In this document: piece by piece, positions 1 through 11,574 of the stretch | Layout of the letters: each line of letters opens with the position of its first letter | Position numbering within the stretch: position 1 is the stretch's first letter | Source of the DNA: Misgurnus anguillicaudatus | Taxonomy: Eukaryota; Chordata; Actinopteri; Cypriniformes; Cobitidae | Direction: 5' to 3' | NCBI RefSeq assembly: GCF_027580225.2 | Contig: NC_073351.2 | Span: 8,784,501-8,848,500, forward strand | DNA: 64,000 nucleotides | Program-made: the position numbers and the translations under genes | The notes under the pieces: generated by a model | What the model was told of the DNA's origin: nothing | Databases searched by the model: none | Seen by the model: the letters and a program-made list of their open reading frames with translations, nothing else

Positions 1-1118
1 AGGCAAAAAACGAAACATCTGCTTTGACACCACACATGTGTTTTTGAGTACCTATCAGTTCCTGTCTCCAACATAACTTTCCGCGACATATCTCACCTAA
101 CCTCCCCCTTCGTGTCGGCATCAACGCCAGCCAGCCCTGGAAATCACCTCTAAAACACACCAATAAAAAACAAACTGTTTCCAAAATCCCTGCTGCAGTA
201 AAACTGCAATAAAGTTGTACAGGCCTTCGAAGCAGGTCATTAAAATCTGACAGAATGATAAATCCTTCTGCCATAAAATTGGTGTAGGTAAAATACAACC
301 TTTCAATTATTGAAGCCTCTTTCCTTTGGGGATGTCTGGTGCTAATCAGCATGACAGTCATTTACTATTTCGTGATCAATGATCCTATTACCTGCAGACA
401 AGAAGTACTTTACTTTTTTTACTAGACTAGTGATACTTAAGGCTCACACAGAACAAGCAACCAAATGTAAGTGGACCCCAACAGTCTAGCTTTTATCACT
501 TCTGCTAACAAGACTTAATATCTCTGTCATTAACATGCGATTACAACCAATACAACAACACTAATGGAAATAAATGAACAAGCAAATAAAATTAGTGTCT
601 GATAATAAGGAGATGACTCTTGAGTGAGTGGAGTCTATGAGCCATGGCTTGGATAATGACTCCGGGCACATCCGCATCTTACATGTAACTACAGTCTGGT
701 GACTGTCAATCTTTGTATTGCTTCAAAGTGACTGTCCTTCTGCTGGTATTACAGATTGCTTGGATGTGTATTATGGTGGCCTGAAAAAGTAACTAGATGT
801 ACTCTTTAATCTATTCTGTCTCATCCTCATGTTATTACTTTACAAATCTGTGCGACTTTCCTTTTCTCAGCAGTAGCACAATGCTAAACAAATAATCAGG
901 GACCCTTGCAGGTTTGAGAAAACATGGGGGAAATAAATGATGACAGATTTGGGTGAACTGTCACTTTAAGCCACATCCGTCAAAATGTTTTGTGATCTGA
1001 TCACTCAAACCACATTAGGAAGCAGTCAGAAATGTACAAATGTGAGCACATTGGAGTTTGTAGTGTACAGTAAATGCTAATACGCCCTAAAGCATTGAAG
1101 GACAAACAATCAACATCT
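1..1118. other. AT-rich stretch, no gene seen
   Basis: No frame here shows a recognisable protein, and no terminal inverted repeat or tRNA-like promoter stands out. Short open frames occur at the level expected for AT-rich DNA. It reads as ordinary intergenic or intronic sequence. Confidence 0.5.
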
Positions 1119-1507
1119 TTAAAGCGTAACTAAACCCTAAACCAACTTTTTTTAGTTAATGATCTGTAAGAATGATGCTTTATTAGTGCTGTTCATTGAT
1201 TTCAGTAAGTTTTTTGACATTTGCATATAAAGTGTTTCAATACTACAATATGGTGTAAAAATGTCTGAGTGCTGCCCTCTTCAGGTTGAACGGTGGCTAC
1301 TGCAGTTGAATTTTCCTATTGGATGGTGGGTCCAAAAAATGACTTGTGACGTAAGCAGGTTCAAGATCACCACGCCCTTGTTACGATCTCACCACACACT
1401 TAGTTCGTCCCCTCTATCTCCTTGGGATCTGCCCACTTTTCTTGCATTTTTCAAATATTGCCAGTGGGTGGAGTCAGGCTCTGACCAGTAGTTTAGTTAC
1501 GCTTTAA
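1119..1507. mobile_element. TTAA-flanked short DNA transposon (MITE)
   Basis: The left end TTAAAGCGTAACTAAAC is matched in inverted orientation by GTTTAGTTACGCTTTAA at the right end, a perfect 17-bp inverted repeat that includes a TTAA at each edge. TTAA target sites are typical of piggyBac and Kolobok elements. The 389-bp body encodes nothing recognisable; a 76-codon open frame from 1261 lies wholly inside it and is probably fortuitous. Confidence 0.75.
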
Positions 1508-2024
1508 CAAAAAAAACACATACCGTACACAACCACAAGAATTCAGTTTTTGATATCCGATATCTATTTGAAGATTCAGTTTGTAGTAGTTATTACAGTA
1601 TGTTTGACTAAAATTAAGTAATAAAAGTCAAGTGTACTTGAGTGCACTATTTCCTTTGAACTCTGTGCTGATTTAGCTGTGAGCCTGGTTTCACAGTTAA
1701 TACAAAGTATTAATACGTTACTTTAAAAAACACCAAATTTATTATTTTGTACATTTAAATAGATGCTGAAGCGTAAAATGTAGAACTATTTGCAACATTT
1801 AATCGTAGCATTATTACATTTTTACAGCTAGAAAACGTACAACATTTATACATTTTTAATACCATAAAGATTGCTATGATGAATTTTGTAACCTATAATT
1901 TACAAACTTCAAATACATATGCAAGAATTCTATTTTTAGATTGACATCAGCATTTAACACAATGAGGATTGATATTTTGTTAGAATGGTTAATATCCATT
2001 GGTGTCAACGGGTACCTGGTTTTG

Positions 2025-2150
2025 TGGAATAAAGGGGCCATGAATTTGTCAATTTTATTGTTTTATACTGTTGTCTGAGGTCTACTTATGATGTTTGCTT
2101 GGTCTTTACATTCAAAAACATCAAAAGCAATAAGTGATAGGCTAATTTGT
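2025..2150 (+). repeat. dispersed repeat, copy 1
   Basis: This segment, containing TTATTGTTTTATAC and GTTGTCTGAGGTCTA, recurs in inverse orientation near 15770-15892. Similarity extends through the AACATCAAAAG stretch on both sides of the best match. No terminal repeats were found, so the family is not assigned. Confidence 0.55.
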
Positions 2151-2383
2151 AACATGCATTAGTGGCTCTCAGGAGAAATGGTTTGTTTGAAGGGGCGGGC
2201 CAAATTGAAGACCTGGACTTAAACGTCATTACATGTGAGGAAATGTTTTAAAACATTAATGTGTAAAAATAGCAGCTGAACACATATATGTTTGAGCCAC
2301 AAAAGATTCTGGGTGCTAAAGATGATACACATAAATGACAATACGTATAGTAAAGTAGAAACAAAACTTTAAACTTGATGTGA

Positions 2384-2700
2384 CTAAATTACCATATACC
2401 ACACAGTAAACACGCATCAGAATCTAAACCGCGGCTGATAAGTCATTATAAATAATTTTGTATATTTCTATTGTGCTTGTGAGGTTGCTCTGACATACAC
2501 GTAACGTTAAATACCACAGTTATATGATAAAAAAGCTTTGTTGAGTGTTGACCTTTCAAGCACAACTTGCCTAAATTACTGTATACAACACAGTAAGCGG
2601 GCATCAGAATCTAAATTGTGGCTGGTAAGTCCTTCCTTATCACTAACTTTATATATTTCTACAATTATATTACAGTCATATTGTTAAGTGTTGGACCTTT
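2384..2700 (+). repeat. diverged tandem duplication, ~187-bp period
   Basis: A unit starting near 2384 (CTAAATTACCATATACCACA, then GCATCAGAATCTAAA) is repeated from about 2571 (CTAAATTACTGTATACAACA, then GCATCAGAATCTAAA). The copies have diverged by substitutions and small gaps; the second is shorter. No coding content seen. Confidence 0.6.
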
Positions 2701-5690
2701 ATTAATCGGTTAATGTTTTTAGTAGACACGGATGTTGCAACAGTACATCTCTTACAAAGCATTAGCAAAACAAAGTAACGTTATCTTAAATAAAGTAAAA
2801 TGTTTTACTTACTGTGTATACTGCTGTGTCATTTTTGTCATATCCAATATTAGTGGTGCTTTTAATCACAGTCTCTCTGCAAATTCAGCATCGATTTTTG
2901 CCTTCTTTGAATGAATCCCCGGTACACAAAGTAATCAAACACTCCCCACGCAAGCTGGAACTTCTTCAAAAACAAACTTTAACCACGCATTCCTAATGTT
3001 ATGTTCCGAGGCTCCGAATTAAAGTATTCAGCTTCTGTGTTGTTCCCAGTCGGTTCTTCCACAAGCGAAGTCCCCGTTTCCATGGTTACTCATAACAGAT
3101 CACCGTGTCAAAATAAAAGTCCTCAGGAAAAATGTATTTAAAAGTCATTTTGGTTACATTTGGCCTTCTTTAAAGACATGTTTAAAGATTGTTGAGACAC
3201 TGCATGGTTTGCTTTGCCCCTGGCCCACACGTGTGTTACGCAAAGCTGTGTGCGGGGCTACAAAAGTGGACGTGTCCTTTTGGGTTTGGGGAGGTGTTTC
3301 AATTCTACTCTGACGTCATATTTCTCTGAATTACTTACTCGGCTGTTATACTGGCTTGGTTTAAAATGATTAAATGGTTACAGACATGTTATTCAAGGTT
3401 TTAAAGTGTAGTCTTAAATAAATACGTCAGAAAATATAATTAATTCATGTCATTATTCATATCAGAGTCATTAATATGTCATTGTCATTAATTTGAGTAA
3501 GAAACGCCAGTGCCCACATTTTTAATATTTATGATTAGAAATACGTAAAAATTTGTACATCTGTAAAGCTGTTAATACGTTAATAATTAATGTATTAGTC
3601 CTGTCAACAGGTCGATATTATACGTTTCAGTGTGTATGCAAGCATAAGTAAACGTATGTGTGGTATAACCACACTTTACGTAAAAATACACACATATTCT
3701 CATAAAATCACATTGTGTTAATCTAAATGCAGGAGCTTACTGACATAGTCCCAAATAATGATGCTCTCCTTGAATAAATCTGATTATGTGGTCAACATGT
3801 AAACAGCAATTAATCTCACCTGACTGGTACCACATTAGGCACAATTGATATTCATACTGATATAACAAATACACATGCAAAACAGGACATATAACACACC
3901 TAGTTTCTGCACTTCATGCTGGACGTTCTTGCAATTACTTTTAACTCAACACTGTCATGGGGATTTTTTTGAATACAAGTCATTTCCTCTCAAGTTCACA
4001 CATGTGTCTGAGCAGAGTAACTGCAGGTGCACTTCATCACGTTAACTATAGACATGGTTCACTAACATTTGGTCTGCGTTCAAAAGCTTAGTCACTTGAC
4101 TTGATGCCTCGCTGCCCTATCAGGCAATGACTTTGCAAGCTCTGGATCAGTGACCTCTGAAAACAGTTTCACACAGACTTTACACGCATCGCAATGAAAT
4201 TATATTTCGAATTTATAGACAGGGCTTTGGCGATATCCAATAAAAAATTGGAAAAATAATCAGTATAGTTCGCTTTCTCGAATGTTGCTTGACCATTCCC
4301 CTTCCCTGTGGACATACATGCACTCCTGCAGGAAAGCATGTGGGATATAAAAAGGCAGTGAAGGATACATCTATGCTGCCGTAAAAACCCATCAGGTATC
4401 TCAGGAGACAGTATGTGAAGCAAACACTGGATACGTATGTGCCTTAATGCCTTCCTACCTTGAAATGCAGCCACCGAAGCCAACATCTTTCAGTTGCAAC
4501 TTGGATATCCAGACAATTTCCTTTTTTTAAACCCAACAAACTTGTTTTGTCACTGTACATGTGACCCAGTCTGTAAAATCCAGTTTAATGTCTCAATCTA
4601 ATATTGAGATTAGGAGCATCAAAGTTTGATTTTACTCATCGATTTCACATAGGTTTCAATCCTATTTAGTCAATATTAAAGATATCAAGGATTAATCTTT
4701 ACAGCATGTTCTTTACATTATGTAAGATGATTTTATGTAGGAAATAACAAAAAATGACTTTTTACTGACTGGGTCACAAACATTGTGTATGTTAGTCCTT
4801 GTGTATTTCATGATGGTTATGTCCAGACTTCCAACCATGGTGAGATGGCTCAGTGCACATGGAGACTGTGAAGAATGAGATAGATGCATTGTGGGAGGCT
4901 ATAAATCAATATCTCCTCTTCTCCCTCTCTCTCTTTATCTCTGTCTTGTTCGAGGAGAGCAGCCAGATGAAAATCTCATGGTCAAACGGACACTTGAGGA
5001 ACAGCTCTCACCCAGGACAATGAGCACTTTCTGTTCCTCTCTCATCTCTGTCAATCTAAAGTAACATACAGTACTTCAAGCTCACCCTCCCTCCTCTGAA
5101 ATGAACAGTTCACCCTTTATGAGAAAATCCTGTCATTATTTTATTGTTTACTGACCTTAATGCTGTTTCAACCTGAAGGACTTTGGTTCCTCTTTGGAAC
5201 CAAACATGTTATTTGTGGGAATGTTTGAAGAATAGCTTATTTTTGTCATTTCTTTATTAGATTTTTATTAAATTTATTAAATCAGAGAGAGATAGGGGAA
5301 CAGCTGGAGTCATGAAAGGACTATACGAGCTCAGGTCCAAAAGCACTACTGCACAATACAGTACTGTATGTCGACATGTAGCCCATTTGGCTATCATAAA
5401 AAAATCACAGGAATATTGCAAACATGCTTATTGCAATACTTTGCTAAAACTAAATGTTTTTAAAATATATTTTAATATAGTTCAAATGGATTTTAAAAAC
5501 TTAAATTATTATTATATTGTATAGTAAAGAAAGTTATTGCATATTGCATTTTTCTTCAATATCTTGCAGCCCTACTGTGTGTATATTTCCAAAAGAAAGG
5601 CACACTCGTCTACCAAAAGTGCAGACTCTTTGCAGATGCAGGATTTTCTGGGTCAAAAGTATGTGTGAGCGGGTAAGAATTATCAATATT
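2701..5690. other. no gene seen; degenerate repeats
   Basis: No convincing coding exon here. The 4080-4500 segment holds a 105-codon open frame on the minus strand, but its protein has no motif I know and the DNA resembles dispersed cyprinid repeat sequence. From about 5330 to 5580 the sequence is AT-rich and ends in a GCAGCCCTA-like stretch reminiscent of hAT termini, without a matching left end. Confidence 0.4.
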
Positions 5691-5695
5691 GTTAC

Positions 5696-5987
5696 GGTTT
5701 CAGCAGTAACAACATAAACACGCAGCTTTCGTAGTCATCACGTAACTTCCGGTAAACTCTGTGACGAATAAGTAACAACAAAGTCCTTTTAAAGTAGTTT
5801 ATTTATATAACAAGCAAAATAAACAACATGTAGATTACATAGGAACCCAAAACATTTGTTATTTTCGATGAGGTATCTGTTTAAGAGTTCAGTTTCAGCA
5901 ACTAGTCAGACCATTAAACAAACAAAACCGGAAGTAAAGTTGGGACCAGAGGCTTATCGCGTCACCGCACGTGCGCCCGATGAAACA
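5696..5987 (-). mobile_element. short GGTTTCA-ended element, copy A (deleted form)
   Basis: It starts GGTTTCAGCAG and ends near CGATGAAACA, giving short inverted ends. Its reverse complement aligns over almost its whole length with 13751-14202, but lacks about 150 bp of interior, including the THAP-like reading frame seen there. It is therefore an internally deleted, inverse-orientation sibling of that element. No clear target duplication was found. Confidence 0.6.
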
Positions 5988-6111
5988 GCCCATACATCGC
6001 GTTTATTTACAAAATGGTTTCACAAAATCCAAGCCAAAGAACAGATATTTAATCTGGAAAGGCACAACTAAACAATAGCACAGAACAGCAGGCTGAATAG
6101 ATGTCTGTATG

Positions 6112-7114
6112 TTAACCTCTTGAAAAGCAACCCCACTCTAGCCCAAACCATGAAAATACCTACTTTTACTAAAATGGTTGTTTTTACTAAACTATTTATA
6201 AGCATAACTATGTTATCATTAGCAAGAAGACACTTTAAGCTTCATTTTCCAGGTTTCAAAATTATTTAAGTTAAAAATGGAAAAAGTTAGAGAGGCTGAA
6301 GTACTTTGGAATACAACTTTTTTGCATAACATCTTATTTATTACTTAAAAACTTAATGATAAATATGTGTGTGAAACCTAGAAATGCAATGATCCTAAAG
6401 CCACAAGTCTAAAGAAGTTATGTTTCACGTATTAAGCCCAAAAATGCCTTTTCTAAGTTTGCAGTTTCCACACCAGGAAATAAAACATTACACAATGATC
6501 GTTGGATTTGTTATCTAATTGGCTACACGTTCTGTCTATGATTATTTTCCATGAAGTCATTGGAGGAATGAGCGAGTCAGATGACGTCACTGTATTATAC
6601 TCCCGCCTACTTAAAAAAAAAAGTTTGAACACGGGTGTAATCTCACATACAGTATTACGACGTAAATAGTCCTCAGATTGTATATTATATTCTATTTTAA
6701 GAGGTTCATGTGAAATCTGATGTAAACAATGGACAACATATCTATATTTCACAGATTATATGCATTTGTGGACAAAAATGGTCATTGGATGTATTCTATT
6801 AGATGGTTTTCATGAGCTATTCACACATCTGAAACAGACTGGATTCGATTTGATACAAAAGTAAGAAGTCCCTTTTATATTTTGAATGTTGTAATCTGGA
6901 CTTCTGTCACAAAACACTATATTTATGATGCTAGAGCATCTGTATCTCAAAACAGAGACCATACACTGATGCTAAACCTGTAGACCTTTTAAATGATGTG
7001 TAGTAATGTTAATATTATTAATGTTTGTAGACAGTAGGCTACATAGATATTGTTAGCAGGTTTAAAAAACTGACGTCTTCCCGTCTCCCGAGCTAGTGCG
7101 CATCGAGAGGTTAA
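6112..7114. mobile_element. possible TTAA-flanked DNA transposon, ~1 kb
   Basis: TTAACCTCTTGA at the left is mirrored by TCGAGAGGTTAA at the right, nearly matching inverted ends with TTAA at both edges. The interior is AT-rich and encodes nothing recognisable. The inverted repeat is short, so a chance match is possible. Confidence 0.5.
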
Positions 7115-8423
7115 AGTAACATAAACAGTTATTAACATGATACACAATAGCATACTGAACATACCTGGGAGGCTGAATAGCCTACATTAACACAACAAGT
7201 CAAATCAAGTTCAAAATGTCCTGAAGTCATTCCACATCACTGAATCCATTGAATTACATAAATACAGGAGCAGCATAGAGCCGTCTCTTTGGTTTCTCTA
7301 GGTTCATATGAAATAATTTTGACGTATAAGTCACGCCTGACTATAAGTTCCAGGCAATGAATTTTTTTTCTTAGCAATAGATGCTATTAACACTAAGTGA
7401 AAATACTGATATGTTATACAGTATATAGCTATATATGCTATTTATAGTAGATTAAAGTGGATTTAATCTTAATCTGCTGGACCTGAAAATTGCGTCAGGC
7501 TGAAATAGCAAAAACATTAGCGTCACGCATGGCGTTGCATTGCGACAGGAGTATGATAGGGCCCCTTCGTATCTGTATTCTTTACCAATTACATGTGTCA
7601 TTAAATTTACAATTGGACAATTTATTTTTGCAAATGCAAAAAAGCATTCAAATGTTTAATTTAAATTATATATACAGATTTTGAATCAATGCCACAGTTA
7701 TTTTTATTAATAAAGACTAAGCTTGAATATAGCCCACATAAGACTGCATGCACACAGACGATTACTTTCTCCTATGCAATAACAATAATTCAAAATGATT
7801 TTTTTATTTGAAAGTGCATTACGACAGCCATCAAGGAGAAAATTGAGGCTGTTGTTCCTGGAGGTCGCAAACAGTGAAGGTTTGATCTGCATTTTTCCAC
7901 ACTTCAAGAAAACAAACCACTCAAATGAACCCGGTCGGGGTTTAAAGAACTTGACTTCTTAGTACATCAGTCAGACAGCATGAATGATTCATTTAATGGT
8001 TTGAACATGATTTCTTTCCCACTGTGCTGTCTCTTGACCTGCTAGAAAGCTAAGCTCCCACTTTGTCTATGTCTGTCTTTTCAGAGAAAATGTGGGGATT
8101 TAAAATGGTTGTATTAAACTAATCACACATGATACTGTATGTGTGTATTACAACTGTGAGCAATAGATATATATGGTATTTATCACCACAAATCGTTTTG
8201 TAATTTTTTTGTCTGAAATCGTTTCCTACTACTACCATGCTACGTAGTACACGGAAATCTGTATGCATAATGAATGTTCGTCCGAAACCTCAGTGTGCAA
8301 AAACAGTAAATGAGAAAAACCCAGATGGTCTACTGCCTCCTCTGAGATTTCTCACTATAAATCAGATGGACACTTTTCAATCCCATGAGGCCAAGAGATC
8401 TAAGGAACCACTCATTTAATATC
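7115..8423. other. no gene or element recognised
   Basis: AT-rich sequence with only short open frames, none with a known motif. No inverted or direct repeats were found. Confidence 0.4.
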
Positions 8424-8520
8424 TTAAAGGGGACCTCGACTATGAATACTTCTATGCTTTAATACTTGTATTTGCCTTTTAAAATACATTGATAGAAACA
8501 CATTAAATATTTCATTAATT
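8424..8520 (+). mobile_element. left-end fragment of a TTAA-type element
   Basis: TTAAAGGGGACCTCGACTAT resembles the start of a common fish TTAA element family (TTAAAGGGGACCTATTATG-like). No matching right end follows, so this looks truncated. Confidence 0.4.
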
Positions 8521-8639
8521 TAAAAAATACCAGCATGTAATACTCATTTTAAGCTGTGGAGGCCGTCATTGTATTTCACCCATACTGCATTGTGGTTCGA
8601 TGATGAGTAATGGTTGTCACGAAATACAGTTTACTCTAG

Positions 8640-9544
8640 TTAAAGACACACTATGCAGTTATTTTACCTTAATATAACAGCTTCAAAGTTATTTCAGTGG
8701 TAAACAAAGTCATAGTAGGGCGAATCATCCTCCTGTTGAAGCTCGGGGAGGACGCCGCTAGCAAAACCGCCAATGCAAGCTTGAGAGAACCGCCCCTGAC
8801 AAATCTCGCGAGAATGATCCGAGACGGCACTTTGACGTCATCCGGCTGTCGGTTCTTGCAGCGCTGCATGAAGTCGATCAAGCCTATAACAACAACTGCA
8901 CTCGCGAATTTGAGACGTGAGGCTAAATGATTTAAAAGTTAATAAAGTGCGTTCGGAAGAGAGTAGGAAAAGGAAAAGAGAATCTGACCGCGTTAGGAAC
9001 CGGACAAGAGTCCCACTCGGTCAGGTTTTTACTCGTTGGCGTGAGCTAAAAGACAGCCCTGGATGGGATGCTGATCTGGCGATCTTGTTGATGGACTAGT
9101 AAGTAAATCTCTTATTTGTAAACTTGTTTGCGGTCTATGTTGTATGTTGTTGCGCTTGCTTGTAGTATGTCATGCGATTGTCATGACAACAGTTGTCAAT
9201 ATCTCACATAATTATCAGGGCATAAATAAGCCTAGAGGTTGTAAATAGTGTAAACATGCACAATTTGCAAACTATTATGATAAATAGCAATAATCATGTA
9301 TAGTGACATTATAACGGCCAATGAAATAATGCAACGTACACAATTAACTTTGTCATGGCATTTTGTAATGTTTACTTGTGATATAGCTGCAATCATGTAA
9401 AAACGTTATAAGCTTTGTGAAACATTACCTGCTTATTATCGTCGGAGTACTAGAGTGGGAAATTACGACAGTTGCAAGTATTCTCCAGCGACTCTAGGGG
9501 TCACTGTTTGACAAAAACGCCGAAACTGCATAGAACGGCTTTAA
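8640..9544 (+). mobile_element. TTAA-flanked element carrying a coding exon
   Basis: The left end TTAAAGACACACTATGCAGT pairs with CTGCATAGAACGGCTTTAA at the right as imperfect inverted ends, with TTAA at both edges. Ends of the same type (TTAAAGCA..CACTA.GTAGTTT) occur at 39154-39481 and 48410-48693, but those are about 300 bp while this one is 905 bp. The extra length includes a basic reading frame at 8917-9098 that ends at a splice donor, and GC content rises around it. It is either an ancestral longer version of the family or a captured gene piece. Confidence 0.7.
8917..9098 (+). pseudogene. exon-like frame with RWRELK motif
   Basis: The frame encodes a basic stretch (EESRKRKRESDRVRNRTRV) followed by FTRWRELKDS and a DADLAILLMD ending. 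I recognise this pattern (basic region, then RWRxLRxxKG, then DAExAxFLLDSY) from many uncharacterised teleost proteins; its function is unknown to me. The frame stops at TAG 9097-9099, but that stop overlaps a good donor (CTA|GTAAGT). If spliced there, the exon would end in MD plus TA, allowing the Y expected in the family. The start is uncertain; an ATG at 8917 is the first in frame. No partner exon was found before the element ends, so it is probably a relic or one exon of a split gene. The family link is from memory. Confidence 0.5.
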
Positions 9545-11389
9545 GACTACAGTATCTTCTATAGTGAGAATGTTTTACTCTCCACTCCCATGTTCTTACC
9601 TCTCAGATCGTCATTATATTTCATTTGTATGTTTTCTGTTCATCATTTATGTTTGTAGTGAACAGTCCTGTCTTGTGTTTCCCTAGTCATGGCTTTTATT
9701 TTGAAGTCTTAAATGTCTGTAGTTTTTTGTAGTTCTTTTGTTCATTGGTCCTTGTGTTGATTGTTTCTCAAGTGTGTCTTGTTATCTTCTTAACAAAAGA
9801 AGTATATATGGTTGAGGAGGGAAAAAGTGCATGATTTATAGTGCATCGACAGGTAAACATTTCTTCAGTTCGTAATAAGTCCTTGTGACACGAAGTGTTA
9901 TTAATAAAGTGTCTGTAATGTCTTATAATAAACATAATACTGTATGTCCTAAATGTATGCATACTGCACCCACACATACTACAAAGTATGTACTTAATCT
10001 AATTCAGTACAGAATGTCATAGTATGATCTGGTTGTTTTGTTTAATTTCCTCTTCCAGTCAGTGTGTCAGCTTTCATCAGAATTGTAACATCTGCCTTAC
10101 CACTGAAAAATACACATGAATCCCCACTCATGGTAGTGCTAAATAAAAAATGAGATCTTGAAAGAGAATATCATTTCAAATGAAATCTGCCTATGATAGC
10201 ATCTGGTTTCCCTAATTCAATTTGATATGATCTTTTGATATGATATCTTTTAAGCTTTAAAAGAGTGTATTTGTCCTATATTTTTCCTCATAGCTCGCTT
10301 TGAGAGCACAGTCACTTGTGAGGGCTTGGTCCTGTTTTTGTGATCCCATCAGCAGCCAACTGTCAGCATCTGCTGAACAAGAGTGATTAGTCACATGACA
10401 TTTTCAGCTCAGGTGATTGGTGGATCAGGAGAGCTCCAGCGATCAGCTGCGCATCATGTACTGTGTGAGCGTCGAGGAGAGTTGAAATCAGCTTAACTTT
10501 ATGGTAATGAGCTATGACGCGGTTCACGGAGGGCGGAAAAGTTTGGCGACAACCAATCGGAAGGCAGAAACCTCCACTTAAGAGGATTCCAGATATTGCA
10601 TTTGAGTGTCAGAGCGTTTAATATTCTTTTCTATAGTGTCGTTGGCAGGGCAGCCAGAGCTTTTTTTGACCCTAGACACTAGACAAGCATATGGTTGATC
10701 TTAGGACTTAAGCTCCATTTACAGAGATAGAAATGTGTTAATATCTCCAAGTATCTTCTGATCGACTGCGATTGCATCATTTTAGCATGTGGTTTTGGCG
10801 GACAAATTGGTGGTCAGTCGGTTCAGACACGTTGCAAGTATGGCCCTTAATTGTCTTTGAATATTCATAAGCTTTCAACTGAACCAAAACATTCAAAATT
10901 ATGTATTTATGAACAACCCCCTAAAGAGTAGAAGTCTACGCCTCTGTGCCTATGTTTCAGTCTGATCTGATCTCCGCTCATTGTAGGTAAAAGCCCCTGT
11001 GGTTCGACTGCGGCCAGCCAGAAAAAAGCCCTCTAAGTGCTGCCACATGCCTGTCTACTCAGCGGCTCTAATTTACCCTGACAGCACGTACAAGCTCACA
11101 CTGAACCTTAGATAAAATCCACATAACCCAAGGAGCGACTTTAATTGAAGGAGAAGAAGGAGATCACTTTCCACCGCCTTGTCACTCCGAAACGTAATCG
11201 AGGCCATTTATCAAAAACTGTTTACATGGATAAACTCTTACCTGGGCAGGGAGAATGGCAGACGTGTGAATTTACCACCTGATACAGGGTGAGACTAAAT
11301 ATTACTCCTCATGGAGTATCAGTACACTGACTTGATAAGGAAGGTTTGCAGTCATTTCCCACAAGAACAATTACATTTTCATTTAGTGA
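9545..11389. other. mostly unique sequence, possible conserved non-coding
   Basis: No coding exon recognised. The segments around 10300-10640 and 10980-11300 are less AT-rich and of higher complexity than the surroundings and lack repeat hallmarks. They could be regulatory islands, but nothing in one sequence alone proves this. Confidence 0.3.
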
Positions 11390-11530
11390 CCCCTATAGCT
11401 CAATTGGTAGAGCATTATGCTAGCAACATAAAGGTCATGGGTTTGATCCCAAGGGCACACATACCTAAAAAAACGTATACAGTAGATTGCTTTGAATGAA
11501 AGCATCTGGTAAATGCAAGAATGTAAATAG
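11390..11530 (+). repeat. tRNA-derived SINE
   Basis: The head has a tRNA-like A box (TAGCTCAATTGG) and, about 40 bp on, a B box (GGTTTGATCCC), the internal RNA polymerase III promoter of tRNA-derived SINEs. The tail (GCTTTGAATGAAAGCATCTG, then GTAAATGCA) matches the TTTGGATAAAAGCGTCTG..AAATGCA tail I know from fish SINEs. Mismatches in the tRNA part and the long tail rule out a functional tRNA gene. Confidence 0.75.
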
Positions 11531-11574
11531 AATCTAACCCATGAGAGCTAAAGCAAAGCTCTACCAGTTGAGCT
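11524..11574 (-). repeat. SINE head fragment, opposite orientation
   Basis: The reverse complement reads GTAGCTCAACTGGTAGAGC followed by a diverged B-box region. It abuts the plus-strand SINE tail at about 11530, so two SINE pieces lie tail to tail. Confidence 0.55.

Noticed and set aside
4169..4486. 105-codon minus-strand frame as a gene
   Set aside because: The DNA resembles dispersed repeat sequence and the product has no motif.
11390..11530. Functional tRNA gene
   Set aside because: A and B boxes are present, but the cloverleaf is broken and a SINE tail follows; other degraded copies occur in the window.
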